Part shown: piece after piece, positions 6,127-14,362 of the stretch
How the letters are laid out: every line of letters starts with the position of its first letter
How positions within the stretch are numbered: the stretch's first letter is position 1
From: a virus
DNA length: 30,901 nt
Virus record (IMG/VR): IMGVR_UViG_3300035698_006161
Location: 1-30,901 of that record
Direction: 5' to 3' (one strand)
Program-made: the position numbers and the translations under genes
Notes under the pieces: model-generated
What the model was told of the DNA's origin: nothing
What the model saw: only the letters and a program-made list of their open reading frames with translations
The model's database searches: none

Positions 6127-7374
6127 CTATTTTAAAGCTATAAAATGACAGACAACACTTCCTGTAGGCGCACCAGCTTTTGTCCATCCTAATGTAAATC
6201 CATCAGAATCCATGCTATTTACAACGGCATAATTATAAGTTCCATCAGAAATTATAAAATCAAGAAATCTGTTATCTACTGAAACAATTTTTGTTATATC
6301 CCCATCCAGTGAACAAATAAGACCGTCTGATGTTCCAACTGCAAGTCCTATAGAAAAAGTTTGACCCCCAGGGCTAGCTAAAGCTCCCATTATAATTAAA
6401 GTAGTAGGCTGAAACCCAATACCAGTAACTGCCTGTGTTCCAGTTACAGTCGAAATATCTCTAGTAAAAGTACCTCTGTATGAGCTTAATCCTGAATCAT
6501 CCACATACTTTTTATTAGCAACTTCATAATCCGCATCAGGAGCTGACTCTGGAGTCGTTGGGAAAGTTCCAAAAGCTAAATCTGCCTCTAGTTTTGCTGA
6601 GGTAACATTAGCGTCTTTTATTTTTAAAGTTTCAACCGCATCAGTCACTAGTTGCGTAGCACCAACCCCACCATCTTTAATATGAAAATCAGTAGTTTTT
6701 TCTAAAGTAACATCATCAACATCAAGAGAACTCGCAGCTGTTTCTGCATCATCTTTGAATCCTTCAGCTAATCCTTGTGCAGTTTCAGCATTAGTTTCTG
6801 CTAACTCCGCAGCCGTTTGAGCTGTTTCTGCATCTGTTACCGCATCTGTTAAAGTATCTCCGGAATAAGGTACAGCAATCATGTCCCCGTCAGTACCATC
6901 CCATTGATTAACATAACCATCTACAGGCTCAGGAAGAACTGGTGTAGCAGAAGAGGTAACTGCTATTTTTATCGACCTGTCAATCTCTTCTTGTTGTTGC
7001 TGGTCAATCATTATCTGTTTATCAAATTCATCTTCAACAGATTCACGATAAAACGCACCGCCATTTCTAATATCAGTATTTTGAACCAAGCCCCGCACTC
7101 GTCTAATAACTAAAGTCCATCCAGTTTCAAGAAAACTATTTGTGTCAATCCAATCCTGCCCGTCATCTACGAGAACTATTGTCCCACCATCTATTGAGCC
7201 TACACCCGTCACAGTATAATCAGTAGTTATCGTCAATGTAGTTTCAGCTCCATCAGAATCTTTAACTGTTAAAACTAAATCTGTCTGTGCAAATATCTTT
7301 GCAGTATAAGAATATATAGCTGTCGTTCCGTTCCCTAAATTTGTCCATTTATTTATTGATGATACTAATGTCAT
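6127..7374 (-). CDS. Tail fibre protein (T7 gp17-type N-terminus)
   Basis: The 415-residue protein shows the standard three parts. Residues 1-140 match the T7-type fibre attachment domain: YTVTGVGSIDGGTIVLVDDG, LVIRRVRGLVQNTDIRNGG, then QIMIDQQQQEEIDRSIKIAV. An Ala/Thr/Glu-rich coiled region with DAETAQTAAELAETNAETAQ spans about 180-215. A beta-rich C-terminal domain fills about 300-415 (GTQAVTGIGFQPTTLIIMGA, QTFSIGLAVG, then GFTLGWTKAGAPTGSVVCHF). The N-terminus docks on the tail and the C-terminus should bind the host surface. A GGAGGACAG site lies upstream of the ATG. It directly follows the ejection proteins, the usual order in these phages. Confidence 0.85.
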   Translation of the reverse strand: MTLVSSINKWTNLGNGTTAIYSYTAKIFAQTDLVLTVKDSDGAETTLTITTDYTVTGVGSIDGGTIVLVDDGQDWIDTNSFLETGWTLVIRRVRGLVQNTDIRNGGAFYRESVEDEFDKQIMIDQQQQEEIDRSIKIAVTSSATPVLPEPVDGYVNQWDGTDGDMIAVPYSGDTLTDAVTDAETAQTAAELAETNAETAQGLAEGFKDDAETAASSLDVDDVTLEKTTDFHIKDGGVGATQLVTDAVETLKIKDANVTSAKLEADLAFGTFPTTPESAPDADYEVANKKYVDDSGLSSYRGTFTRDISTVTGTQAVTGIGFQPTTLIIMGALASPGGQTFSIGLAVGTSDGLICSLDGDITKIVSVDNRFLDFIISDGTYNYAVVNSMDSDGFTLGWTKAGAPTGSVVCHFIALK

Positions 7375-7402
7375 TTTCCTGTCCTCCTATTTATATTATA
7401 TT

Positions 7403-10400
7403 CTATTTCTGTTTTTTTGCATCTAATAATAATTTTTTTTCTCTTAAAATTGTTTGTCCCGGTAATCCTAGCTCTGTTTCTAAAAGTATTGCAGAAATAG
7501 TTAAATAATCCATCATTGTAATATTTTCTTTTTTCTTATTTATTGCCTGAATACCTTTTTCTAAATCATCAAACATGTTATGACTCAATGCATTATAAGC
7601 GTTTCTTCCAGTCTGCCTTCTTATTGTATAAGCTACTGCGTCTTTTATATAAGGAATAGCAGATACTTGTGAAATAGCCATATCTATTAAAACATTTTCT
7701 CCTATGGTTTTTAAATCATCATCAGTCTGCTCTTCTCTTCTTCTTCCTGTAAATGCTCTTCCAACAGCATAAAAGCCTTCTTTTGCTGCAAGAGTTACAA
7801 GAGAAACTAATAATGCCTGTATGAATCCATATATAAGAAATGTTTTAGCAAGTTGAACAGCGTCTATATCTCCATGCTTATAACTAATATAAGCATCACC
7901 CATATTTCTAGTATGTTGACTTATAGTATTTGCAAAAGCAAGAGACCCTTTAATTAAAGGATTTTTATTTTTCTGCCATTTAGACCGACTTAATTCAAAC
8001 GGAGATTGTTGATGTCTAGCAGTTGCTTTTAAGAAAATGTCTTCTGCTTCTTTTTTTGGCGTACCTTTATCAAGTTCAGATTGATATAAAGGATAGCCTC
8101 CATATATAATAGCAGTAATATCAGACATTCTTGTTCCAGAGGTTAAACCTGTTGCAAACAAATCTATATTAGATTTTATCTCAGAAGAACCCTTAATAGC
8201 TTCTTCCAATGCTTCATTAAACCCCATCATAAATCTAGCTTCTAAATATGGTATTTCTTTCCACATATATTCAAAAGTTTTTCTAGGATTTTTTAATCCT
8301 TGTTTATAATATTTAACCCATTCAAAAACATTCATTTGCTCTATAAAATTTAATTGTGAAAGTTGCTGTTTTATAGGAGAAGTAATATTTGGAATCGCTA
8401 TTTTTGCTATAACCCAATTTGAAATTCTTTTTCCAAAAAATTTACTAATACTATCTATTCTCTGTATAGGCTTATATAAAGCTAAATCTTCAATATGATT
8501 CATCATTGAATCATAAATACTTTCACCGTATTTACTTTTTATCTCAGTAACTAAAGTCGGGTTATCAAACATTCTTCTAAGTTTAGCATATTTAGGACTA
8601 ATATGTTTTAGATGTTCACCTACATAAACATGTTTTTCAAAAACATCTTTAGCATTTTTTATAACAGGAATTACATCTTCACTTGCAGTTCTTGGTTTAA
8701 TAGCAGTAGGACTTTCACTTTGGTTTCTATAATCATCTAAAATATCTTTTTCAGATTCAGATGCTCCCGGCCAGTAATTCTCAACAACGCCATTATCAAT
8801 TCCACGAGTATTGATGCTATGTTGATTATATATATCTTGATACGGTTTAATATCTTCCATATAAGTATCAGCATGAAGTTTCTCAGCATCAGTAAGATTT
8901 GTTAATAATTCAAATATCTGTTCACTACCAAAAGCATTAAAATATTGCGCCCTTGTTTTGTCATTTTTAATGGCATTGTAAATACTCATAAGATCAAACT
9001 TATTTAATTCATCATGCTCTCTACCATTTTTATCAGTTAAATATAAATCTTCCATTAACATATTATATTCAATTTTAATCAGATCTGTTTTATTAAAGAC
9101 TTTATCAATAGCTGTTTGGTCTTTAACATCATAAATTTTCATTACTTTTTCATTGGTTTTTTTAATCTGAACTCTAGTACCTGTTCTTTGATGTATTTGA
9201 TTTATTTGACCGTCATGTTTTTCAGCAAATTTTTGTCCAAATAACCAATTAAAATGAGAATAAAGAATACCAAATCCTTCAACATAAGTATTACCTATAT
9301 TTGTTTTTACTTTATTAATAAATTTTGTTTTACCTTTTTTATTAGAGTGCTTTTCGGGTTTAAATTTATGAAGTAATTCTCTTGCCTCTTCAATGTTTTC
9401 AGACCCCTCAACCCGCTTAAACATATCCTCTTCACTCTTAGCCAACTTCCCTTGTTGCTTTAAAAGTTTTATATCAGCCAAAACCTGTTCGTATATTGCA
9501 ACGGATGCTTCTTTACCATTAGCTTTCAAAGATAAAATACGCTGTTTAATCAAATCCAGTTCGGTAAGATTCTCCGTCGGAGAAATAGACAACGCTTCCA
9601 TAGCAGTAGCTTTTGTCATTTTCTGTATATCTCTTAACTCATCAAAAATTTTATTGCTTTCGTAATCGTACTTGCCTTTAGTTTTTACAGGCTTAGTAAA
9701 CTTCAACTCTTTTGTTATTGCAGTTTCAGCTTTTACTTTTGCCAAATTATCTTCATAATTTTTAACAATATCATCAAGTTTTGCCTCGGCACGTTGTAAG
9801 GTAACTTCATCAACAATAGAATCTATAACAGTCATTATTTGTTTAGGAATATCACCGGGCAATTCTTTTCTAACTCTTTGCTTTAAATCTTTGCGGAGGT
9901 CTTTAATCTCACTAATCTTTTCCAACTTACCAGCTTTAAAATCAGCAAGCCTTTGCTTTAAACTTGCAACTTCAGACTTGACTATTTTCTTTTGGGTTTC
10001 TTCAACAATAGCAGTTTGAGTTTCTGATATATCATTTTTTACTTGCTCTTGTAATAAAATCATGTCAGATAAAAAATTATTAACTTCTTCATTAAAAGGA
10101 ATAATGCCTTTATTATTTTTATTTTCTTTATACTTTGCTGGTAATTTATTGTATTCTTCTAATAATTTCTCATCAGTTGGTTTTATTAAAGCATTATTAT
10201 ATGAGGATAAATCTTCAGATATCCCTTTTGAAGCATCTTGCAATTCAACTTTTGATTTTTTTAAGTCTTGCCTCGTTTTCTTAATCTCCTGAATCCGTGT
10301 AACCATCTCATCAAATTTTTGTTTTCGGGTTTGTTTTGGCTTGGGTTTTGGTTTAACAACTTTACTTTCATGCGCTTTGTTGTAGATGTCGGTTAGCTGT

Positions 10401-12283
10401 TGCTTAATTTCTGGAGAATATGGTCTTTTAACAAAGGAATTTAATATACGCTTATCTAGTATTTTTTCAACCTTTGCATCTTTTATAACCACTTCCCAAG
10501 GGTCTTGATTCCACTCTTGATTTTGTGTTCTTTCACCACTAATTAAAATTAATTGCTCTTCTCCATATCTACTTATTTGATCATATACCTCTTCTAATGT
10601 GATTTCATGACTATTTATCGGAACTTCCGTCGCTGAAACATTACCTGATTCTGTTTTAGTAGGGCGCATATTAGATGTATCTCCATCTACAATTTCCCAT
10701 TCTTTAGAAGATGGAACAAAGTCCCCTTCTTTCAGTAGTTTACTGCCCTCTGGCAATACCCGTAACCACACCTCTCCCTCATTTTCCTCATTGTAATCTT
10801 TTAATGTTTTTGTAAATTTATTCTTCTGCTCAGTCACAAACTCCTCAACAGTATCAAACCCCTTAGCTTGTTCGGTTAGGTCAGGTTCAGCAACAGTCAA
10901 CTCCCCTATGGTTTCTTCCGCATTAACCTCAAAAGGCACTTCTTCATTTTGAACAGGTTTCCAAGTAACGCCATCATTACTTTGTTCCCATCTTTTTCCA
11001 TCTCTCATTTTATATATTGTTTCCGTAACTTTTTTTGCTTTTGAATCTATTAATTTACCTTTAGAATTATATGTTTTTCCTATTTCTAATTTTGCTCCTA
11101 CCTTTTGAGATGGAGTCTTTAACTGCTCAGTAATAGGTGTAGGTGTTTTTAACATTTCTGTTGTTTCAATTGCTATTAAAACATCTACTGGGTCTGCCCC
11201 CTTCTTTATTAGGTCAAAAAATGGTAAAAGTTTTTCCGCTTTCTTAGGGTCTTTCCTTACCATATCTGAAAGGTATTTAGATAAAATTTCCTCCCGCCCC
11301 CTTATACTTCTCTCATTTATTACATCTCTCAACACTTTTTCAGAAACGCCAAGCCTACTTGATTTTACCTTAATATCTTCTAATGCAACCTTTCGCTTTA
11401 ATTCATAATTCGCTTTTTGTAACTCTGGAGATAAAGATTCTGGATTTATTCCTGATTTTTTTAAGACAGCTTTTGCTTCTGGATAATTTAATGTTTTTCC
11501 TGCAATCTTACTAGCATCTCTAATAATAGCCCTTTTTAGCGCAGGGGCTTCAACGAGCATATGTAATAATCCCATCTGAACAGCTGCAAACCCCCCATTT
11601 GCTAATGCTTTTTCAACATCTACCTTTTCCTCGGAAATCGCCTGATTTACTAATGTTTCAGTTATAGCGTTTGCACCTGCACCAGAAGATCGCATTATTG
11701 CTCTTCCCCACAATGTAGGCACTACTGATGCATTTTGAAATATTTTGCCTGTTATTCCTTGTACAATTCCAGTAACTGCTACCTGTCCAATACTCTTTGC
11801 TGTTGATAAAGAGTCATTAAAATTTTTAGAAGCATCTTCTGCTATATCTGCCGTTTTGCTTAATGCCCCTGCCGCTCCGAACCCTACTGGTAAACCTACC
11901 CCCGGAATTGCTAAAATACCAATTATGCTTGTAAGCCCTCCCAACATACTTCCTGCACCTGATGTAATAGGATATTTGGCAGCTAACTCTTTTTCATGTT
12001 TTGTCATAAAAGGTTCTTGAGTAAGAAGTCTTTTACCTATGCCATAAGGAGTTTCTTTTAAAGTAGAAGCAGAAAAGGCTGCACCTCTTTTTGAAACAAA
12101 ACCTGTTAGCGCATCGCCTACCGAACTTGTTAACGCTCTTTCTACAAAATTTAAATCATCCCTTGGATCAGGCATTGTCTGTCGTTCGTCAGCTATAAAT
12201 TCAAACTCATCAATAGAAACAACATTTTCATTTCTATTAGGAGCAGCTTTTTCAAAACTATCTATTGTTACAATTTCTCCCAT
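7403..12283 (-). CDS. Large internal virion (ejection) protein, T7 gp16-like position
   Basis: At 1626 residues this is the largest gene. As the third of three ejection-type genes it holds the place of T7 gp16 (about 1318 residues), which enters the host envelope with the DNA. It has a Gly-rich hydrophobic segment near residues 110-155 (GSMLGGLTSIIGILAIPGVG), a long Lys/Glu-rich helical middle (about 650-1000), and a hydrophobic segment near the C-terminus (TFLIYGFIQALLVSLVTLAA). I see no lytic transglycosylase signature at the N-terminus, unlike T7 gp16. The start overlaps the stop of the previous gene (TAATG). The family is assigned by size, order and composition, not by a clear motif. Confidence 0.75.
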   Translation of the reverse strand: MGEIVTIDSFEKAAPNRNENVVSIDEFEFIADERQTMPDPRDDLNFVERALTSSVGDALTGFVSKRGAAFSASTLKETPYGIGKRLLTQEPFMTKHEKELAAKYPITSGAGSMLGGLTSIIGILAIPGVGLPVGFGAAGALSKTADIAEDASKNFNDSLSTAKSIGQVAVTGIVQGITGKIFQNASVVPTLWGRAIMRSSGAGANAITETLVNQAISEEKVDVEKALANGGFAAVQMGLLHMLVEAPALKRAIIRDASKIAGKTLNYPEAKAVLKKSGINPESLSPELQKANYELKRKVALEDIKVKSSRLGVSEKVLRDVINERSIRGREEILSKYLSDMVRKDPKKAEKLLPFFDLIKKGADPVDVLIAIETTEMLKTPTPITEQLKTPSQKVGAKLEIGKTYNSKGKLIDSKAKKVTETIYKMRDGKRWEQSNDGVTWKPVQNEEVPFEVNAEETIGELTVAEPDLTEQAKGFDTVEEFVTEQKNKFTKTLKDYNEENEGEVWLRVLPEGSKLLKEGDFVPSSKEWEIVDGDTSNMRPTKTESGNVSATEVPINSHEITLEEVYDQISRYGEEQLILISGERTQNQEWNQDPWEVVIKDAKVEKILDKRILNSFVKRPYSPEIKQQLTDIYNKAHESKVVKPKPKPKQTRKQKFDEMVTRIQEIKKTRQDLKKSKVELQDASKGISEDLSSYNNALIKPTDEKLLEEYNKLPAKYKENKNNKGIIPFNEEVNNFLSDMILLQEQVKNDISETQTAIVEETQKKIVKSEVASLKQRLADFKAGKLEKISEIKDLRKDLKQRVRKELPGDIPKQIMTVIDSIVDEVTLQRAEAKLDDIVKNYEDNLAKVKAETAITKELKFTKPVKTKGKYDYESNKIFDELRDIQKMTKATAMEALSISPTENLTELDLIKQRILSLKANGKEASVAIYEQVLADIKLLKQQGKLAKSEEDMFKRVEGSENIEEARELLHKFKPEKHSNKKGKTKFINKVKTNIGNTYVEGFGILYSHFNWLFGQKFAEKHDGQINQIHQRTGTRVQIKKTNEKVMKIYDVKDQTAIDKVFNKTDLIKIEYNMLMEDLYLTDKNGREHDELNKFDLMSIYNAIKNDKTRAQYFNAFGSEQIFELLTNLTDAEKLHADTYMEDIKPYQDIYNQHSINTRGIDNGVVENYWPGASESEKDILDDYRNQSESPTAIKPRTASEDVIPVIKNAKDVFEKHVYVGEHLKHISPKYAKLRRMFDNPTLVTEIKSKYGESIYDSMMNHIEDLALYKPIQRIDSISKFFGKRISNWVIAKIAIPNITSPIKQQLSQLNFIEQMNVFEWVKYYKQGLKNPRKTFEYMWKEIPYLEARFMMGFNEALEEAIKGSSEIKSNIDLFATGLTSGTRMSDITAIIYGGYPLYQSELDKGTPKKEAEDIFLKATARHQQSPFELSRSKWQKNKNPLIKGSLAFANTISQHTRNMGDAYISYKHGDIDAVQLAKTFLIYGFIQALLVSLVTLAAKEGFYAVGRAFTGRRREEQTDDDLKTIGENVLIDMAISQVSAIPYIKDAVAYTIRRQTGRNAYNALSHNMFDDLEKGIQAINKKKENITMMDYLTISAILLETELGLPGQTILREKKLLLDAKKQK

Positions 12284-13779
12284 TAGTCTATATACTCCAA
12301 AGCTATGCTTCCATTAACTTGTCTAATAGCTTTTGCTTTTCTTCCACTTTGATTAGTGTACTCTTCGCCTATTATATATTTAGCTTCTTTAGGATTCCTT
12401 CTTATTTGTTCTTCCCTAATAATCTCATCAGCAACCTTCATTAAAGCCTCTGGGTCTTTATTACCTCTAGCGGCATAATTAATTAGTTTGCTTAATCCTG
12501 AAGCAAGACTTTCATCATTTATTTTACCTAATTTTATCTTTGTCTTTTCATCTTCAGGCACACCACTAAAAAGAGGAAAATTCAGGTAAGGTAAATTCTC
12601 TTTTACATAATTAATCCCATTCCTTATATCCCAAGTCCATCTTTTATTTTCTTCTCTAACATCTCTAATAATATCAAAAGCATTTTCAATATCAGTCTTA
12701 GCTTCATCTTTATAATAATTTTTATCATACTTATCAACTATAAATTGTTTTACAGCAAACCTATCTTTATCATTACCAGCTATTTTATCAACCATTTCTA
12801 CAAATCCAGAATAATCAGAATTTAACTCTTTGTCCAATATTTCAGTAATCCCATCTTCTTGAGATTTTTCTATTGATTTTTTTAATGCTATTGCTCTTTG
12901 AGAGCCAATACCGCCCTGCTCAATAGGTTTATTTGCTGCATTAACTTCATCCATAGCTTCTACATATTTTTTTTGACTTATTTTATCAAAAATACTATCC
13001 TGAAGTCCTTCTGAATTATGTTTCTGATAAGCCTTGATATTCTTATCAAGTTTATACTTATTCATATTAGTCTGATTAATTTCCGCCTTATTAGCATCAA
13101 AATATGTTTCAGCAGCATCAGAATCAACAGTTACTAAATTCTGAATAACACCTATGTGCATAGAACTTAACTCGTCGTGTTTCTTAGCCGCTACCAGCTC
13201 ATCACTCCAGCCTTGACTTTTACCTAAAGTATCTATTGTAGCAACTATTGTGCTTTTACTTTTACCTATAACAAGAGGGTCAGTAAAATTATCTATTGCA
13301 TAATTTTTTTCATTCTGTATAACTGCCTGATTGTTTTTATTTGTAAGATTAAACTGTTCAACAGCGACGTGACTTTGTATCTGAGCGTCAGTATCAAGAT
13401 AAACTGATTGTGCTAAGTTGTCATATGAAGCAATTTGCCTAGCATTTAATCCTTGCTTAATTTCATTGTTTATTTCGGTAAACGCTTTATTCATATCTTC
13501 AGGCAAAGTCTGAGCATTTTCACCTTTTAAAGTTTTTGCATTTGCAACATATGCATTTCTCCAAGTAGTTAAATCTGCAAATTTACCTTTTACGATAGCT
13601 TCATCAGCCTTTTTCCTCTCGTCTAAAACAATACCTTGCAGAGTATCAGAAATTTTATTAACTTCTTTATTCACTTTAGTATCACCACCAAAAGTTCCTT
13701 GAGGAGTTTGTGTATTAACTCTTACTCCTGGAGAACCTTGACTTTGTACTCTATTTCCTATTCTTGGTACTGTTGGCAT
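12283..13779 (-). CDS. Internal virion (ejection) protein, T7 gp15-like position
   Basis: The 498-residue protein is predicted to be almost all helix and rich in Lys, Asn, Asp and Gln. It has a Pro/Gly/Gln-rich N-terminal arm (TVPRIGNRVQSQGSPGVRVN) and no cysteine-rich or membrane segment. Its place between a small Ala/Gly-rich core protein and a very large ejection protein matches gp15 of T7-like phages, which forms part of the internal core and ejection tunnel. T7 gp15 is longer (about 747 residues). Its stop overlaps the start of the next gene, so the two are coupled. The assignment rests on order and composition. Confidence 0.75.
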   Translation of the reverse strand: MPTVPRIGNRVQSQGSPGVRVNTQTPQGTFGGDTKVNKEVNKISDTLQGIVLDERKKADEAIVKGKFADLTTWRNAYVANAKTLKGENAQTLPEDMNKAFTEINNEIKQGLNARQIASYDNLAQSVYLDTDAQIQSHVAVEQFNLTNKNNQAVIQNEKNYAIDNFTDPLVIGKSKSTIVATIDTLGKSQGWSDELVAAKKHDELSSMHIGVIQNLVTVDSDAAETYFDANKAEINQTNMNKYKLDKNIKAYQKHNSEGLQDSIFDKISQKKYVEAMDEVNAANKPIEQGGIGSQRAIALKKSIEKSQEDGITEILDKELNSDYSGFVEMVDKIAGNDKDRFAVKQFIVDKYDKNYYKDEAKTDIENAFDIIRDVREENKRWTWDIRNGINYVKENLPYLNFPLFSGVPEDEKTKIKLGKINDESLASGLSKLINYAARGNKDPEALMKVADEIIREEQIRRNPKEAKYIIGEEYTNQSGRKAKAIRQVNGSIALEYID

Positions 13780-13790
13780 AATTTTCCTTC

Positions 13791-14354
13791 CTAATTAAAA
13801 GATATTCTACTTCCTTTATATCCTGCAGGAGTTGTTCCCTGAACATTAGAGCCTCCATTAGAGCCACCAGCTGCAGCATAAGTCTGAAAACCCTGATTAA
13901 TAGCAGACAAGCCTCCACTAATTAAAGTATTTCTTGCGTTAGATTCACCAGCAACTCGTGTAAATTCAGCTTGACCAGTATATCCTGCTGCTTCAATTCT
14001 GTACCCTGCAGCCTCTCTAAAAGCATTATTTCTTATTGTTAGAGCATCTAATGCACCCAATTCAGCAGTTTCAACCTGTATATCTAAAGCTGAACCCGAA
14101 CTAATATCTATTCCTTGAGCTGCCATCGAAGCTCTTTGACTTCCTATTAATTGCTTTATTTGTGTTTTATAATTCTGAGCATTTTCTTTTCCAACTCGTT
14201 CCGTGCTTCTAGCATTCAAATCTGCTAACTTAGAATTAAACTCTAACTGCTGAGCCTCATAAGATGCCTTAGATTTAATAGCTCCTGATTCCGTTATAGA
14301 GCCACTTATGCTTGATACCGCACTTATTCCACCTAATACTGCTAATGCACCCAT
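13791..14354 (-). CDS. Internal virion (core) protein, T7 gp14-like
   Basis: A 187-residue protein, close to the 196 residues of T7 gp14. It has a small hydrophobic N-terminus (MGALAVLGGISAVSSISGSI), a helical Ala/Gln/Glu-rich middle with YEAQQLEFNSKLADLNARS, and the segment GSQRASMAAQGIDISSGSAL (about residues 75-94). That segment is characteristic of this core protein family in short-tailed phages. The C-terminus is Gly/Ala/Ser-rich. In this family the protein is ejected first and forms an outer-membrane pore. It follows the tail nozzle gene by eight bases. Confidence 0.8.
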   Translation of the reverse strand: MGALAVLGGISAVSSISGSITESGAIKSKASYEAQQLEFNSKLADLNARSTERVGKENAQNYKTQIKQLIGSQRASMAAQGIDISSGSALDIQVETAELGALDALTIRNNAFREAAGYRIEAAGYTGQAEFTRVAGESNARNTLISGGLSAINQGFQTYAAAGGSNGGSNVQGTTPAGYKGSRISFN

Positions 14355-14362
14355 GTTTTATC

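Noticed and set aside
1-7400. Diversity-generating retroelement, as in the related BPP-1 phage
   Set aside because: No reverse transcriptase gene and no template/variable repeat pair is visible in this window, although the head genes are BPP-1-like.
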